From Leptolyngbya ohadii IS1 (GTDB lineage Bacteria; Cyanobacteriota; Cyanobacteriia; Elainellales; Elainellaceae), in NCBI RefSeq assembly GCF_002215035.1, contig NZ_NKFP01000001.1, forward strand, positions 1,175,501-1,239,500: DNA of 64,000 nucleotides, in the 5' to 3' direction. Each line of letters begins with the position of its first letter. The stretch's first letter is position 1. A program made the position numbers and the translations under genes. The notes below the pieces were generated by a model. The model searched no databases and was not told the DNA's origin. It saw only the letters and a program-made list of their open reading frames with translations. Positions 44,903 through 54,765 of this stretch are shown in pieces.

Positions 44903-47900
44903 CTACTGAATGGTTTTTCCTAACTGAAGTACCTGCAAAGCAGCCTGCACGCTGAGAAATTCCTGAGCGAGTTGGGCAGCCAGTGAGGCAGCGCCTTCGA
45001 GGTTTTGCGCTTTCGCATTGGATTCCAACACCTCACAAAGTTTACCGAGTCGAATTGCACCAACCGTCACGCTGATCGATCGGAGGGCATGGCTAAACTG
45101 CTGTAGCGCCCTTGCATCACTGCAATCGATCGCCGTTCTAATTTCCTGTAACCGCTGCGGCGCATCCTCCAGATACATCTGGATTAGTTCGCTCAGCATA
45201 CCGTCTGCCCCGTCTCCCGCCATTCGCTGCAATTCTTTCACAACTTCCCAGTCCAGCGGAGATTCTGCTTCAGGGGTTGTTGCCTCTCTCGATTTTGCGC
45301 CATCCAGCTTTGCACCATCTAACTTTGCGCTATCCAATTTTGCGCTATCGAATTTTGCGCTATCCAGCTTTGCTTCACAGGATTCTGATGGGTCTATTTC
45401 CTGAAATGGGCGGCATTCCCGTAGCGCCTGTTTTAGAATTGCCATGTCGATCGGCTTACTAATATAGCGGTTCATCCCTGCCTGCAAACATTCTTCCCGA
45501 TCGCTGGGTCTTGCATGAGCCGTCATTGCAATAATCCAGGGTTGGGTGGGGGAAAGCCACTCCCGACGAATCAAGCGCGTTGCCTCCAGACCGTCCATTT
45601 CAGGCATTTGTACGTCCATCAAAACCACATCGTAGGGCTGACGACGAAGTGCGGCGATCGCTTCTAGCCCATTGCTTGCTACATCTGCTCGATACCCCAG
45701 TCGTTCCATCATTCGCAGCGCCACTTTCTGGTTAACGGTGTTGTCTTCTACTAGAAGAATCCGGAGTGCAGCCGGGTTTGCTTCAATCTCTGTATTAATC
45801 GAAGGAATGATTGAGGATAGGGGTTGCTCCAGGGGAGGAGCGGCGGCGGCAGCTCGAATCGTGAAATAGAAAGTCGAGCCTTTGCCAACCTCGCTCGTAA
45901 CCCACATGGTGCCCCCCATGATTTCGGTCAGCCGTTTGCTAATCACCAGTCCCAAGCCCGTGCCGCCATACTTGCGCGTCGTGGAGGCATCAACCTGGCT
46001 GAATGCCTTAAATAGCCGATCCATCCGGTCTGCCGGAATGCCAATGCCCGTATCCTTTACCGCAAATTGAATCTGATACTCAGGTTTTTGATCAGGAGCA
46101 GAACGGCTGTCGTTTTCTAAGGGGTTTTCCGATCGCTCAGGGGTTAGATCGGACGCCAGGGACTCTGCCTGAACCAAAACGGTAATGCTGCCCGTGTGGG
46201 TAAATTTGACGGCATTGCTCAGCAAATTCCAGAGGATCTGTCGGAGGCGAGTGACATCTCCTACAACGGCATCGGGGACGCTGGTTTCAATGTGGCAGGA
46301 CAGCGAAATTTTCTTTGCAGATGCCAGGGGAGTTAATAAATCCAGGGATTCGCGGATACAGCTTCCAAGATAGAAGGGCTGCTCCTCCAGTTGCCATTGA
46401 CCCGACTCAATCTTGGAAAAGTCTAGAATGTCATTAATGATGTTGAGCAGGGTATTACCGCTACTGCGAATTGCCTCAACATAGTCCGCCTGGGGCAGGC
46501 TCAGCGGCGTATCCAGCAGTAAGCCAGTCATGCCAATTACGGCATTCATGGGTGTGCGGATTTCGTGGCTCATCATGGCTAAAAAATCGCTCTTTGCCCG
46601 GTTGGCGGCTTCTGCATTTTCCTTTGCCTGCTCTAGCTGTGCCTGAATCTGTTTGCGTTCGGTGATATCGCGATACTGCCACAGATGACCGCAGTACTGG
46701 GTTCCGGCGAAAATAGGAACATAGTCCCGCTCAAACGTCCGTCCATCGACCAGAACGGTTTCTTCTCCTACCACGGGCTGCTGTAGACTCAAAATTTCCT
46801 CGACCCGCTGCTCAAAACGGTCTGGGTCAACAAATAAGTGTTTAGCGCGATGGGCTGTCTCCCTGCAATCGTGACCGAGCAAAACTTCTGGAGGTTCATC
46901 CAGGCTCAGCATTCGGCAAAATTCCTGATTAGCGAGGACAATCTCTCTGGTTTCGTTTTCAACCAGAATTCCGGCTTGCAGACTAGAAATAATCGTCCCC
47001 AGACGAAAAGTGGTTTCTTGCAGGGCTTTTTCTGCCTGCTTGCGTTCGGTGATGTCCCGCGCCACCCAAATCACGGTATTAGCGTCGATCGGCGAAACGC
47101 TTGCATTAGACCAGAGTTCTCGTCCGTTGGCACTAATCTTGTACTCGACGTTGAGTGACGTTTGGGTATCGAGTGCCTGTTGAATGTACCCAACCAGAAT
47201 TTTAGCCAGGTCTGGCGGCAGTACATCGGCAAGTTTTTTCCCCAGACACTCGTGAGGCGGAGCTACCAAATGATCGGGCGTCCCCGCTAAAACCTTGAGA
47301 TGATAGCCCTCCCGATCGAACACAAAAATCAAATCATTCATCGCTGCGAAAAACGCCTGCATTTCAGCATTGGTCGTCTTCAGCAGTTCTTCTGCCTGTT
47401 TGCGCTGGGTAATTTCCTGCACCTGGGAAACACAGTACAGCGGACGCTGCTGCCGATCGCGCACCAGGGAAGTGGTCAGCAGTCCCCAAACAATTTGCCC
47501 GTTCCGATCCACAAAACGCTTCTCCAGATGAAAGTGGGAAAGCTCGCCTGAGAGAAGTTTATTTTGATATGTCAGATCGATTTCCAAATCATCAGGATGG
47601 GTTAATTCCTGGAAGGTTAGCCCCTGGAGTTCGCGCTCGCTATAGCCAAACATCTGACACAGCGCAGGATTGGCTTTCAGGAATTGCCCCTCCAGTGCCA
47701 TAATGCTCATGCCGATCGCAGCATTATCAAACGACTGTCGAAACTGCTGCCTGCTTTCCCTCAGCGCATCTTCTGTTTGTTTGCGGGCAGTCATTTCCCG
47801 CATAATACACAGCCCCCCCACAATTTCGCCTGACTGACTGTAAAGGGGCGAATAGCGCCCTTCAAAATAGCCCTGCTGCCCCACGGTGGGGATGGTGTAG

Positions 47901-48715
47901 GGGCGATCGATGGAGATTACACATTCCCCTCGCAGCGCTGCAAAAAAGTACTGGTCTTCGCCAATTTTCTGTAAAAAGGGAAAGAGATCGAAGGCACGCT
48001 GACCGATCGCCTCTGCTTTTTTCACCCCCGTTAGCTTCTCCATCGCGGGATTCCAGGAAAGGTAACGGCAGTCGTGATCAAATGTGAAAATACCGTCTAC
48101 ACTGCTCTGGGTAAGCTGTCGCGAGAATTCAATCAGTTCTGCTCTTTGAATTGCAGTTGCAACATGATGGGCAAGCTGCTGCAAAAAAGCTACCTCCAGC
48201 TTTTGCCATCGCCGAGGTCTAGAACACTGGTGCGTAATCAGCAGTCCCCACAGGCGTTTCTGGCGATCGGAAGACAGCAGCTCTGCTTCTTCATGCAGTA
48301 AGCCTTCGTTCTCCAAAATGGGCACGACGAGATTGGCTTTGACTTGTAGAGTCTCTAAAAACTCAATGTGGCAGGGTGCCAAGTCTGAGCGATAGATATC
48401 TTCAATCACCCGAACTCGACCCTGGCGGTAGGGTTCAATCCAATGGCTTTGCAGGCAGGGATCGGCGATCGTCTGTCCCAGAATAGAGGTGGTTTTTGAA
48501 TTGATGGATTCCACCACGACTTTGCCGCTCCAGTCTGGATTAAACCGATAAATGACCACCCGATCGCAGCCCAGCAATTGCCGAACTTCGGCAACGGTCG
48601 TGTTAAGAATTTGATTCAACTCCACGGGCTGATGAATCCGCAGTGCGATCGCCGGAATTCGTCCCAACAGTTCAGCCGACGATTGAGAGGAAGGGGATAG
48701 CTCTTGAGGAAACAT
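44903..48715 (-). CDS. Hybrid histidine kinase with candidate cyanobacteriochrome GAF, PAS, REC and Hpt domains
   Basis: 1270 residues, no membrane helix. Domains in order: GAF (about 25-195), four PAS domains (about 195-690), HisKA ([13 protein letters not shown], about 718), HATPase ([20 protein letters not shown]), receiver ([13 protein letters not shown]), a linker of 5-residue repeats and an Hpt domain (FSHALRSIS). The GAF has Cys115-His116 ([10 protein letters not shown]), the canonical bilin attachment site, and Cys87 in ADPCL. The 28-residue spacing equals that between the two cysteines of the DXCF-type photoreceptor TePixJ; the usual Phe is Leu here. Light sensing is therefore plausible but unproven. 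It lies upstream of the response regulator and near the GT-EAL-REC gene. Confidence 0.9.
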   Translation of the reverse strand: MFPQELSPSSQSSAELLGRIPAIALRIHQPVELNQILNTTVAEVRQLLGCDRVVIYRFNPDWSGKVVVESINSKTTSILGQTIADPCLQSHWIEPYRQGRVRVIEDIYRSDLAPCHIEFLETLQVKANLVVPILENEGLLHEEAELLSSDRQKRLWGLLITHQCSRPRRWQKLEVAFLQQLAHHVATAIQRAELIEFSRQLTQSSVDGIFTFDHDCRYLSWNPAMEKLTGVKKAEAIGQRAFDLFPFLQKIGEDQYFFAALRGECVISIDRPYTIPTVGQQGYFEGRYSPLYSQSGEIVGGLCIMREMTARKQTEDALRESRQQFRQSFDNAAIGMSIMALEGQFLKANPALCQMFGYSERELQGLTFQELTHPDDLEIDLTYQNKLLSGELSHFHLEKRFVDRNGQIVWGLLTTSLVRDRQQRPLYCVSQVQEITQRKQAEELLKTTNAEMQAFFAAMNDLIFVFDREGYHLKVLAGTPDHLVAPPHECLGKKLADVLPPDLAKILVGYIQQALDTQTSLNVEYKISANGRELWSNASVSPIDANTVIWVARDITERKQAEKALQETTFRLGTIISSLQAGILVENETREIVLANQEFCRMLSLDEPPEVLLGHDCRETAHRAKHLFVDPDRFEQRVEEILSLQQPVVGEETVLVDGRTFERDYVPIFAGTQYCGHLWQYRDITERKQIQAQLEQAKENAEAANRAKSDFLAMMSHEIRTPMNAVIGMTGLLLDTPLSLPQADYVEAIRSSGNTLLNIINDILDFSKIESGQWQLEEQPFYLGSCIRESLDLLTPLASAKKISLSCHIETSVPDAVVGDVTRLRQILWNLLSNAVKFTHTGSITVLVQAESLASDLTPERSENPLENDSRSAPDQKPEYQIQFAVKDTGIGIPADRMDRLFKAFSQVDASTTRKYGGTGLGLVISKRLTEIMGGTMWVTSEVGKGSTFYFTIRAAAAAPPLEQPLSSIIPSINTEIEANPAALRILLVEDNTVNQKVALRMMERLGYRADVASNGLEAIAALRRQPYDVVLMDVQMPEMDGLEATRLIRREWLSPTQPWIIAMTAHARPSDREECLQAGMNRYISKPIDMAILKQALRECRPFQEIDPSESCEAKLDSAKFDSAKLDSAKLDGAKLDGAKSREATTPEAESPLDWEVVKELQRMAGDGADGMLSELIQMYLEDAPQRLQEIRTAIDCSDARALQQFSHALRSISVTVGAIRLGKLCEVLESNAKAQNLEGAASLAAQLAQEFLSVQAALQVLQLGKTIQ
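45292..45374. repeat. 15-bp tandem repeat in the hybrid kinase linker
   Basis: Five to six imperfect copies of AATTTTGCGCTATCC (plus strand) encode Lys-Leu-Asp-Ser-Ala units between the receiver and Hpt domains. Confidence 0.9.
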
Positions 48716-48813
48716 AGGAAAGACCCGTAGAAGGATGAAGCGGTGTGCCTCAGAGGTCGCTGTTCGTTTAACCCGATCGAACCGTACCCAGCTCCAGAAA
48801 AGGGCAGTAGCGG

Positions 48814-48865
48814 TTAGCGATATCCGATTGAGGCGGCATAGGATGCACTGTAGACAGATGACTCA
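48814..48865 (-). pseudogene. Severed 3' end of the NACHT gene
   Basis: If the insertion element and one 9-bp target copy are removed, the NACHT reading frame continues here as ESSVYSASYAASIGYR and ends at a TAA at 48814-48816. This is the part cut off by the insertion at 48866. Confidence 0.75.
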
Positions 48866-49927
48866 GGCTTTGTTGCATGATGAGAGAAGGTGAGACCTGC
48901 CTTACGGTCTTCCTGGTATTAAGCTTCAACTTTGTAGCTATTGGGCTTGGCGATCTGGATCATACGGTTCAGTGCAGCACATTTGATGAACAGTTCCACC
49001 GCCTGGTTGTCAAATTTACGCGCACTCAGATTACCACCCAAAATGGTCTTCAGCCGAAACATTGTGGTTTCTGCAATTGAGCGACGATGATAGCCCGAAT
49101 CCTGTTTCCAACGCTTGCGTCCATGCTTGCGGATATGGCGCAGGTTCTCGTCACGCGGATGCGGATTGCCCTTGCAATTGCCATGCTGCCAAATCACCGC
49201 ATCCTGGCGCGGCGGAATCACCGCTTTGGCTCCTTGGGCGGCAATCTCGTCATAGCAATGACGATGGTCATATGCCCCATCAGTTGAGACTTGTTCTATC
49301 GGCTCATCAATGGCTTCCAGTACATCGTTGAGCACTTCTCCATCATGGAAATCATTGGTGGTCGCCACTGCTGCCAAGATTTCACCGGTTGCTTCATCCA
49401 CGCCTAGATGCAGCTTGCGCCAAGTGCGTCGCTTGCTCACTCCGTGTTGACGGGTTTTCCATTCCCCTTCCCCATACACTTTCACCCCCGTTGAATCCAC
49501 CACGACATGGCGAGCGCCTTCTTTCGGCAAAACGGGTAATTCAATGGATAAGTGACCCAGTCGCCGAGACAGGGTGCTGTGGTCTGGCACCGGTAGGTCG
49601 ATTCCCATCAACTGGAAAATCGATTCGAGAAAGCCTTGGCACTGCCGTCCAGCAAGACGATAGACGGCTTTAACGGTCGCCATTGTTTGAATGGCAAGGT
49701 CACTGTAGAAGACAGACGCGCCTGGTTTGCCACTCAACTCTTCGATGACCCACTGCTCTAGGACAGATTCTTCAAGCCAGAAGGTGAGGCTTCCCCTCTG
49801 CTTGAGTCCAGCGTTATACTCAGACCAGTTGCGGATGCGGTATTGAGGTTCCATGGCTTGTTTTGGTGTGGTAATTGAAACTTACCATGTGCCTACCCTC
49901 CGCAACCCCTCTTCATGCAACAACGCC
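48866..49927 (-). mobile_element. IS5-family insertion sequence, IS903 group
   Basis: 1062 bp. The terminal inverted repeats are GGCTTTGTTGCATGA (left) and GGCGTTGTTGCATGA (right, complement strand), matching the IS903 end pattern. It is flanked by a 9-bp target duplication GATGACTCA at 48857-48865 and 49928-49936, the size expected for this group. It encodes one transposase. Intact ends, target duplication and open frame point to a recent insertion. It interrupts the 3' end of the NACHT gene. Confidence 0.93.
48919..49854 (-). CDS. IS903-group (IS5 family) transposase
   Basis: 311 residues, full length for the group. The N-terminus is NWSEYNAGLKQRGSLTFW. The DDE residues are visible: DSTGVKVYGEGEW (first Asp), STDGAYDHRHCYD (second Asp), and the C-terminal YHRRSIAETTMFRLK with catalytic Glu in the Y2R-x3E signature. 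It catalyses cut-and-paste or replicative transposition of the element. It appears functional. Confidence 0.95.
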   Translation of the reverse strand: MEPQYRIRNWSEYNAGLKQRGSLTFWLEESVLEQWVIEELSGKPGASVFYSDLAIQTMATVKAVYRLAGRQCQGFLESIFQLMGIDLPVPDHSTLSRRLGHLSIELPVLPKEGARHVVVDSTGVKVYGEGEWKTRQHGVSKRRTWRKLHLGVDEATGEILAAVATTNDFHDGEVLNDVLEAIDEPIEQVSTDGAYDHRHCYDEIAAQGAKAVIPPRQDAVIWQHGNCKGNPHPRDENLRHIRKHGRKRWKQDSGYHRRSIAETTMFRLKTILGGNLSARKFDNQAVELFIKCAALNRMIQIAKPNSYKVEA

Positions 49928-52257
49928 GATGACTCAGCTAAGGGTTCTGAGAGCAGGGCTGCTTCAATCTGCGATCGAACAACAGAATCTACAGAGCATT
50001 CGCTGTTCAGGCAATTCACTAAAAACCGATTCGATTGATAGTATTCCCACAAGAGTTTTTTCTCTAACGGACTTAGACCCCAGCCAAAATTGAGATGGTG
50101 AGGTCGGAGAATTTGTGCCTCAAACTGGTCAATCCACTCTTTGCGATTGTTCTGCCACCAGAGAAGCCATTCCACAGCATCGGTTCCCAGGCTGGGAAAT
50201 TCTGCCTTGAGCTGTTCCAGGGCAGCGTGGAGGGGAGCCTGCTGGGGAAACTGACGACCAAAATCAAGCGCAAACCAGAGGTTGAGGATTTGCTCATAGG
50301 TTGGCTGCGCTCCCATTTGCTGAATCTGATGATAGGTGCGGGCAATTGCCAGATCGACTCCCAGGGGAGGTTCCAGGTCAAACGCAAAACGGTCATCCAG
50401 CGCCAGCGCCAGGCTAATGTCCTGATTGCAGCAAAGCGGCAGATAAAAGGCTTTTACCGCAACGGCTTGATAGGTTCTGGGTGCGGTTTCTGCTTTTTGA
50501 TTAACCCATTGCATTGCCTGCTGCAAAATTTCATGTTCTCCCAGCTGGCGATCGACCTCCTGCTTCATTGCCTTTAGGAGCGGATTGGCTTTGGGCAGCA
50601 GGCTAAGCGTGAGCAAAATTACTTCTCGCCAGCGTTGCTCGGTCATGTGCCGCGCCAGCTGTTCCAGGGGCAGCGTGTTTTCCTTCATGCAGCGGGCAGT
50701 GATGCGGCGTGCCGTCAGGTATTCCTGAAATGTGAGATGGGAAAAGGAGTAAATTCCCCTTGCCCGCTCCACCAGAAGCCCCGACTGAAGCGCGATCGAT
50801 CGCAGCACGGCTTCGCTGGTGAGCCACAGGGTTTCCGGGTCGGTGGATGCCTGGGGCAGGGTTTGCAAAAACTCCGTGAGGATGGGCAGCAGTTCGCTTT
50901 TCTCAAAATAGGACTTGCCCTGCTCAAACAGCGTTGCGGCAATCTGGCTCAGCAGATTCAGGGTTTCGGGTAGGGAGAGGCGATCGGTTCCCAGGTCTCG
51001 CTGAATGCCCCGCACTTTGTCCCACCGGACGAGTAGAATATCCAGTCCTGCCTGATAGAGTTTGGCTCGCCTGGGAGGAAACATGGCGCGTTCGTGGAAC
51101 ACCAGACAGGCAAGATGGAGCAGGAGAGGCGTTGTCACCATTTCCCGAATTGGCTCATTTTCGGGGCGCTCCAGGTGCTGCAAAAACTGTTCTGCCTTTG
51201 CCAGTCCGATCGCCTCTGCGTTTTCCCCCCGGCTCATGGCAACAAACCACTTACGGGCAACGGCTGCAATTTGCAATGCGTCGAAGTCCGCCAGCTCCCC
51301 ATAGGTAAAGCCGCGAAACTGGTAGTCCTGCGCTGCTACCCGGCAGGTCATGACAAGGGCAACCTGAGGATAGGTTTCGGCAAATTTCTGAATCTGATAG
51401 GACAGTTCGCTGCTTTCCTGCTGGGGCACCTCGTCCAGCCCATCGAGCAAAACCAGCAGTCTGCCGTTCTGGAGCAGGTCGCTCATCTGGGGCGCAGTTA
51501 GCCCGATCGCCGTCCACTGTTCTCTGAGCTGATGTTCCAGGTTAAAGTTTCCTTTCATCCTGGCTTCTGCGGCAAAGGCTCTCAGGGATAGGAAGAGGGG
51601 AATCCGATCGCTATAAATTTTTCCGTTGACACACTGGATGGCGAGATGCTGGAGCAGCGTTGTTTTGCCAGCTCCCGGTTTGCCCAGAATCACAAATCGA
51701 TTGTGGGTTGATAGGAGATCCAAGATTCCCAGCCGATTGCTCTGTTGCCCCATCAGGAGGCGATCGTGGGGATCGAGTTCTCCCTGGGGAGTTCGCTGTG
51801 CCTCGGCTTGCAGATGGGAAACTTCTAGCCAGCGCTGGCTGCTGGGCGTCGGCAATACCTGAACCTGGGTATAGACCTGCTCCACCGCTAGAGGATAGGC
51901 AGTATCCAGGCTCACTTGCAGCAAATCGCACTGAGACAAAATGCTGTCCCTTACCTTTTGCAGGATGGGCTGTAGCTCCTGTGCCCGGTCAATACTGCCG
52001 TCTGATGCTTCTGCTTCTGCCAGTTCTGCCAAATCGGGAGGAGCCACAATTTCCTCCCAGTCCAGATTCAGCTGAAAGCAAATTTCAATAAATACATGAC
52101 GCTCGATCGGTCTCCCGGAGAAGAATTTCCAGATCGACTGGCGTGTTTCTAAGCCAACGGCACTTGCCAGATATTCCTGAGTCCAGCCCGTGTAGCGAAA
52201 TGCCTGCTTTGCCCGTTTAATCCCCGCTTCGGACGCCTTTAAAGATCGCTTTGCCAT
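49882..52257 (-). CDS. NACHT NTPase with N-terminal HTH-like domain, 3' end replaced by IS
   Basis: 791 residues from the ATG at 52257 (MAKRSLKASEAG); the frame is open to 52317. The N-terminal HTH-like module (about 5-65: GWTQEYLASAVGLETRQSIW) is followed by a NACHT domain with Walker A ILGKPGAGKTTLLQHLA and Walker B LLVLLDGLDEVP. The C-terminal part is helical. NACHT proteins are signal-transducing NTPases and some bacterial ones act in phage defence. The last codons (ALLHEEGLRRVGTW) are read from an IS end; the original tail lies beyond the IS at 48814-48865. Only about 14 residues are swapped, so function may persist. Confidence 0.87.
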   Translation of the reverse strand: MAKRSLKASEAGIKRAKQAFRYTGWTQEYLASAVGLETRQSIWKFFSGRPIERHVFIEICFQLNLDWEEIVAPPDLAELAEAEASDGSIDRAQELQPILQKVRDSILSQCDLLQVSLDTAYPLAVEQVYTQVQVLPTPSSQRWLEVSHLQAEAQRTPQGELDPHDRLLMGQQSNRLGILDLLSTHNRFVILGKPGAGKTTLLQHLAIQCVNGKIYSDRIPLFLSLRAFAAEARMKGNFNLEHQLREQWTAIGLTAPQMSDLLQNGRLLVLLDGLDEVPQQESSELSYQIQKFAETYPQVALVMTCRVAAQDYQFRGFTYGELADFDALQIAAVARKWFVAMSRGENAEAIGLAKAEQFLQHLERPENEPIREMVTTPLLLHLACLVFHERAMFPPRRAKLYQAGLDILLVRWDKVRGIQRDLGTDRLSLPETLNLLSQIAATLFEQGKSYFEKSELLPILTEFLQTLPQASTDPETLWLTSEAVLRSIALQSGLLVERARGIYSFSHLTFQEYLTARRITARCMKENTLPLEQLARHMTEQRWREVILLTLSLLPKANPLLKAMKQEVDRQLGEHEILQQAMQWVNQKAETAPRTYQAVAVKAFYLPLCCNQDISLALALDDRFAFDLEPPLGVDLAIARTYHQIQQMGAQPTYEQILNLWFALDFGRQFPQQAPLHAALEQLKAEFPSLGTDAVEWLLWWQNNRKEWIDQFEAQILRPHHLNFGWGLSPLEKKLLWEYYQSNRFLVNCLNSECSVDSVVRSQIEAALLSEPLAESSALLHEEGLRRVGTW

Positions 52258-52493
52258 CCCTAACCCTCGATAGTTGCTTTGCCGGTGAAGATTGAATCTT
52301 GGGGGGGCACCAAGCAACTCAAGTTATGGCACAGATTGGGCTGTACCGGGGTAGGGGCAGTACCCTATATCCTGTCTTCGTCGGGAAAAAGCCTGCTCCG
52401 GAAAGTTGGGAAATTTATCTCTGATGATGGAATTGTGCGGGGATTTGGATGAGCTTCTCTGAATGACGTTCCTTAAAAGAGTTTTTGGGTATC

Positions 52494-53351
52494 CTAGTCT
52501 CGCAGCAAATGAAGCGACAGCAGGATTTCTGCCAGGACGCGCTGAAAGGCATAGTACCAGCCCGCCCACCCATCCAGAATGCCGCGATGCAGGATCAGGC
52601 AGTAGAACAGAATCATAAAGGGAGCAATCACTTTATACTGCCGCAGCCGATCGCCGAAGCTAAGCTGTTCAGCGGAAGTAGACCGCAGTTTTTTGGCTTC
52701 CAGAATGGCATAGCGATCCTGTGCCCAGATCCATCGGCTCAGGCTTTTGCGATCGTCGTGATGGATATAGCCGCAAAGGGTTTCGGTAGAGCCGCTGATC
52801 TCCAGGAGCTGGGTATGACCATCGGTAATGTAGGTTGCCCGATCGCGTCGAAACAGCACGGCACGGGGCGGCAATAGCGTTGCCTGAAGCGGCTGCCCAA
52901 AAACACAGTATTTGAAGCGAGCGTAATAGGCGTTAACTGGGGAGAAGGGCGATAGCTGTGCCATTTCAGCAATCAGTTCGTCGCTCACGCAATAATCGGC
53001 ATCCAGGGAAAGCACCCATTCCGTCTGCACCTGTTGTAGCCCGTAGTTCCACTGGTTGGCGTGGTTATCGAACGATCGCTGAAAATGCTCAACCTGCGGG
53101 TAGTTTCCGAGGATCTCCAGCGTTTCATCCGTGCTGCCGCTGTCAATAACTACAATTCGCTTTGCCCAGGTGAGCTGCTTCAGGGTGCGATCGATATTGT
53201 GGGCTTCATTATAGGTAAGGATGACTGGTGTGATCCTTTCTAGCATTGAAGAGACAGCCGCAGGTACAGAAGGGAGAATGGATGAATTGATGCCGGGGCT
53301 GATCAAAGAGGTGATAGAGCGAGGAATAGGACGAGTAACGGTATTAGTCAT
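52494..53351 (-). CDS. Glycosyltransferase family 2 (WaaE/KdtX-like)
   Basis: 285 residues from 53351. The conserved part begins at the ATG at 53246 (MLERITPVILTYNEAHNI), so the first 35 Ser/Pro-rich residues may be untranslated. It has the DSGSTDET motif, SLDADY metal site and HDDRKSLSRWIWAQDRYA. The last segment resembles the C-terminal membrane-associated helix of this subfamily (WAGWYYAFQRVLAE). It probably adds a sugar to a lipid-linked glycan. Confidence 0.87.
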   Translation of the reverse strand: MTNTVTRPIPRSITSLISPGINSSILPSVPAAVSSMLERITPVILTYNEAHNIDRTLKQLTWAKRIVVIDSGSTDETLEILGNYPQVEHFQRSFDNHANQWNYGLQQVQTEWVLSLDADYCVSDELIAEMAQLSPFSPVNAYYARFKYCVFGQPLQATLLPPRAVLFRRDRATYITDGHTQLLEISGSTETLCGYIHHDDRKSLSRWIWAQDRYAILEAKKLRSTSAEQLSFGDRLRQYKVIAPFMILFYCLILHRGILDGWAGWYYAFQRVLAEILLSLHLLRD

Positions 53352-53441
53352 TATTAGAAGCTTGTGAGAAATTTGTGAGAAATTTGTTAGGAGGCTTGCT
53401 AGAAACCCGTTAGCTGCTGTGTTGAAGGGGTAGATTACAGG

Positions 53442-54680
53442 TCAGATGCCCTGATTGCTCAAGGTCTGATTTTTGTGGGTGGGTAAACTGGACTGTAGGA
53501 TGGACTGATACTGCTGAATCAGCTGAGCACCGATCGCATCCCAGGTATAGTGTTGAGCGACGATCGTGCGGGCGCGTTCTCCCATTTCGACTGCCCGATC
53601 GGAACTGCTCAAAAATTCCTCCAGTGCGGTGGCAATCCTTGATTCCTCCAGGGGTGTGACCCAGCCCAGATGCGATCGTTCGACGAGCGGTGCCAGTGCC
53701 ACACCGGGGGTAATTAGAACGGGCAAACCGTTTGCCATAGCCTCCAAAACCGCAATGCCGAAGTTCTCGGAGTGGGAGGTAAGAACAAACAGATCCGATC
53801 CCTGGAGCAGAAAATTTTTCGCTTCCCCGGTGACAAACCCCAATTGCTGGGTTCGCTGGCTGAGTCCGGTGGTTTGCAGCAGTTGTTCTACTTCGGCTTC
53901 GTAGTCGGCAGATGCATTGCCCGCTAGAACGAAAGTGAATCGGCTTGTAGAGTGACGCTTTTGCAAATGGCTGAGAGCAGGGATGAGATAATCCAGTCCT
54001 TTTTTGGGGTGCAGACGCGACAGAAACACAATAATTGGCTCATCAGGGGGCAGGTTGAGCGATCGCCGCAGATAAAGCTTTGCGTCAGGCTGCTGCGATG
54101 GAATCGTTAGACCGTGCGGCAGAACAAACCCTGGAGCCTTTAACCCCAGCGCTGCTGCTTCCTGCTGTTCCTGCTCGGAGGTGAAATGGATCGATCGTGC
54201 CCCGTTAAGGTTCGTCTGTTCAATCAGGCTTAAATAAATCTGTTTTTTGCGCTGTCCCTGCTGTAATGACCAGTGGCAGAGCTGTCCCAACGGACGAACA
54301 ATGTAGGGGATACGCTGAAGGCGAGCGATCGTCATTGCAATTGTAGATGCCCAGGAGAAGATTGCGTGAATATGAACTAAATTATACTGGGCAATATTTT
54401 GACAGAGCCATGCGGCTAAAGTGCCAGAGAACGCAAACTCTCGAATGGCTGGAATTGCTGGAGAGAAGCGAGGAAAGAACCGAACGGGAACGGGAGAATG
54501 TTCAGGATAGGCGATCGGTTGACAAAGCGGGACATTCAGCACCTCATCTCCATCATCATTGGTTGTGATAATCTCTGCATCAATTCCCTGAATTCGCAGT
54601 GCCCTGATCATTTGTACAACTGCTTCACTGGGTCCACCCCGCAGCGGCGATAAAGAAGGAATGACATGAAGAACTTTCAT
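53442..54680 (-). CDS. Glycosyltransferase family 4
   Basis: 412 residues. The GT4 N-terminus is MKVLHVIPSLSPLRGGPSEA. The donor domain has FLSRLHPKKGLDYL, FVLAGNA, and the acidic motif TSHSENFGIAVLEAMANGLP. It is 90 bp downstream (in the gene direction, leftward spacing to the GT2 gene) in a minus-strand run of transferase genes. A tandem repeat lies just upstream of its start. Confidence 0.92.
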   Translation of the reverse strand: MKVLHVIPSLSPLRGGPSEAVVQMIRALRIQGIDAEIITTNDDGDEVLNVPLCQPIAYPEHSPVPVRFFPRFSPAIPAIREFAFSGTLAAWLCQNIAQYNLVHIHAIFSWASTIAMTIARLQRIPYIVRPLGQLCHWSLQQGQRKKQIYLSLIEQTNLNGARSIHFTSEQEQQEAAALGLKAPGFVLPHGLTIPSQQPDAKLYLRRSLNLPPDEPIIVFLSRLHPKKGLDYLIPALSHLQKRHSTSRFTFVLAGNASADYEAEVEQLLQTTGLSQRTQQLGFVTGEAKNFLLQGSDLFVLTSHSENFGIAVLEAMANGLPVLITPGVALAPLVERSHLGWVTPLEESRIATALEEFLSSSDRAVEMGERARTIVAQHYTWDAIGAQLIQQYQSILQSSLPTHKNQTLSNQGI

Positions 54681-54765
54681 GGAAATGCTTGTAGGAATGC
54701 TTGTAAGAGTGATTGTGGGAATGCTTGTAGAAATGCTTTTAGGGATGCTTTATAAAAATGTTTTT
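54681..54765. repeat. 12-13-bp imperfect tandem repeat between glycosyltransferase genes
   Basis: About six imperfect copies of GGAATGCTTGTA lie in the gap between two GT4 genes and run into the 3' codons of the upstream one. Confidence 0.8.
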
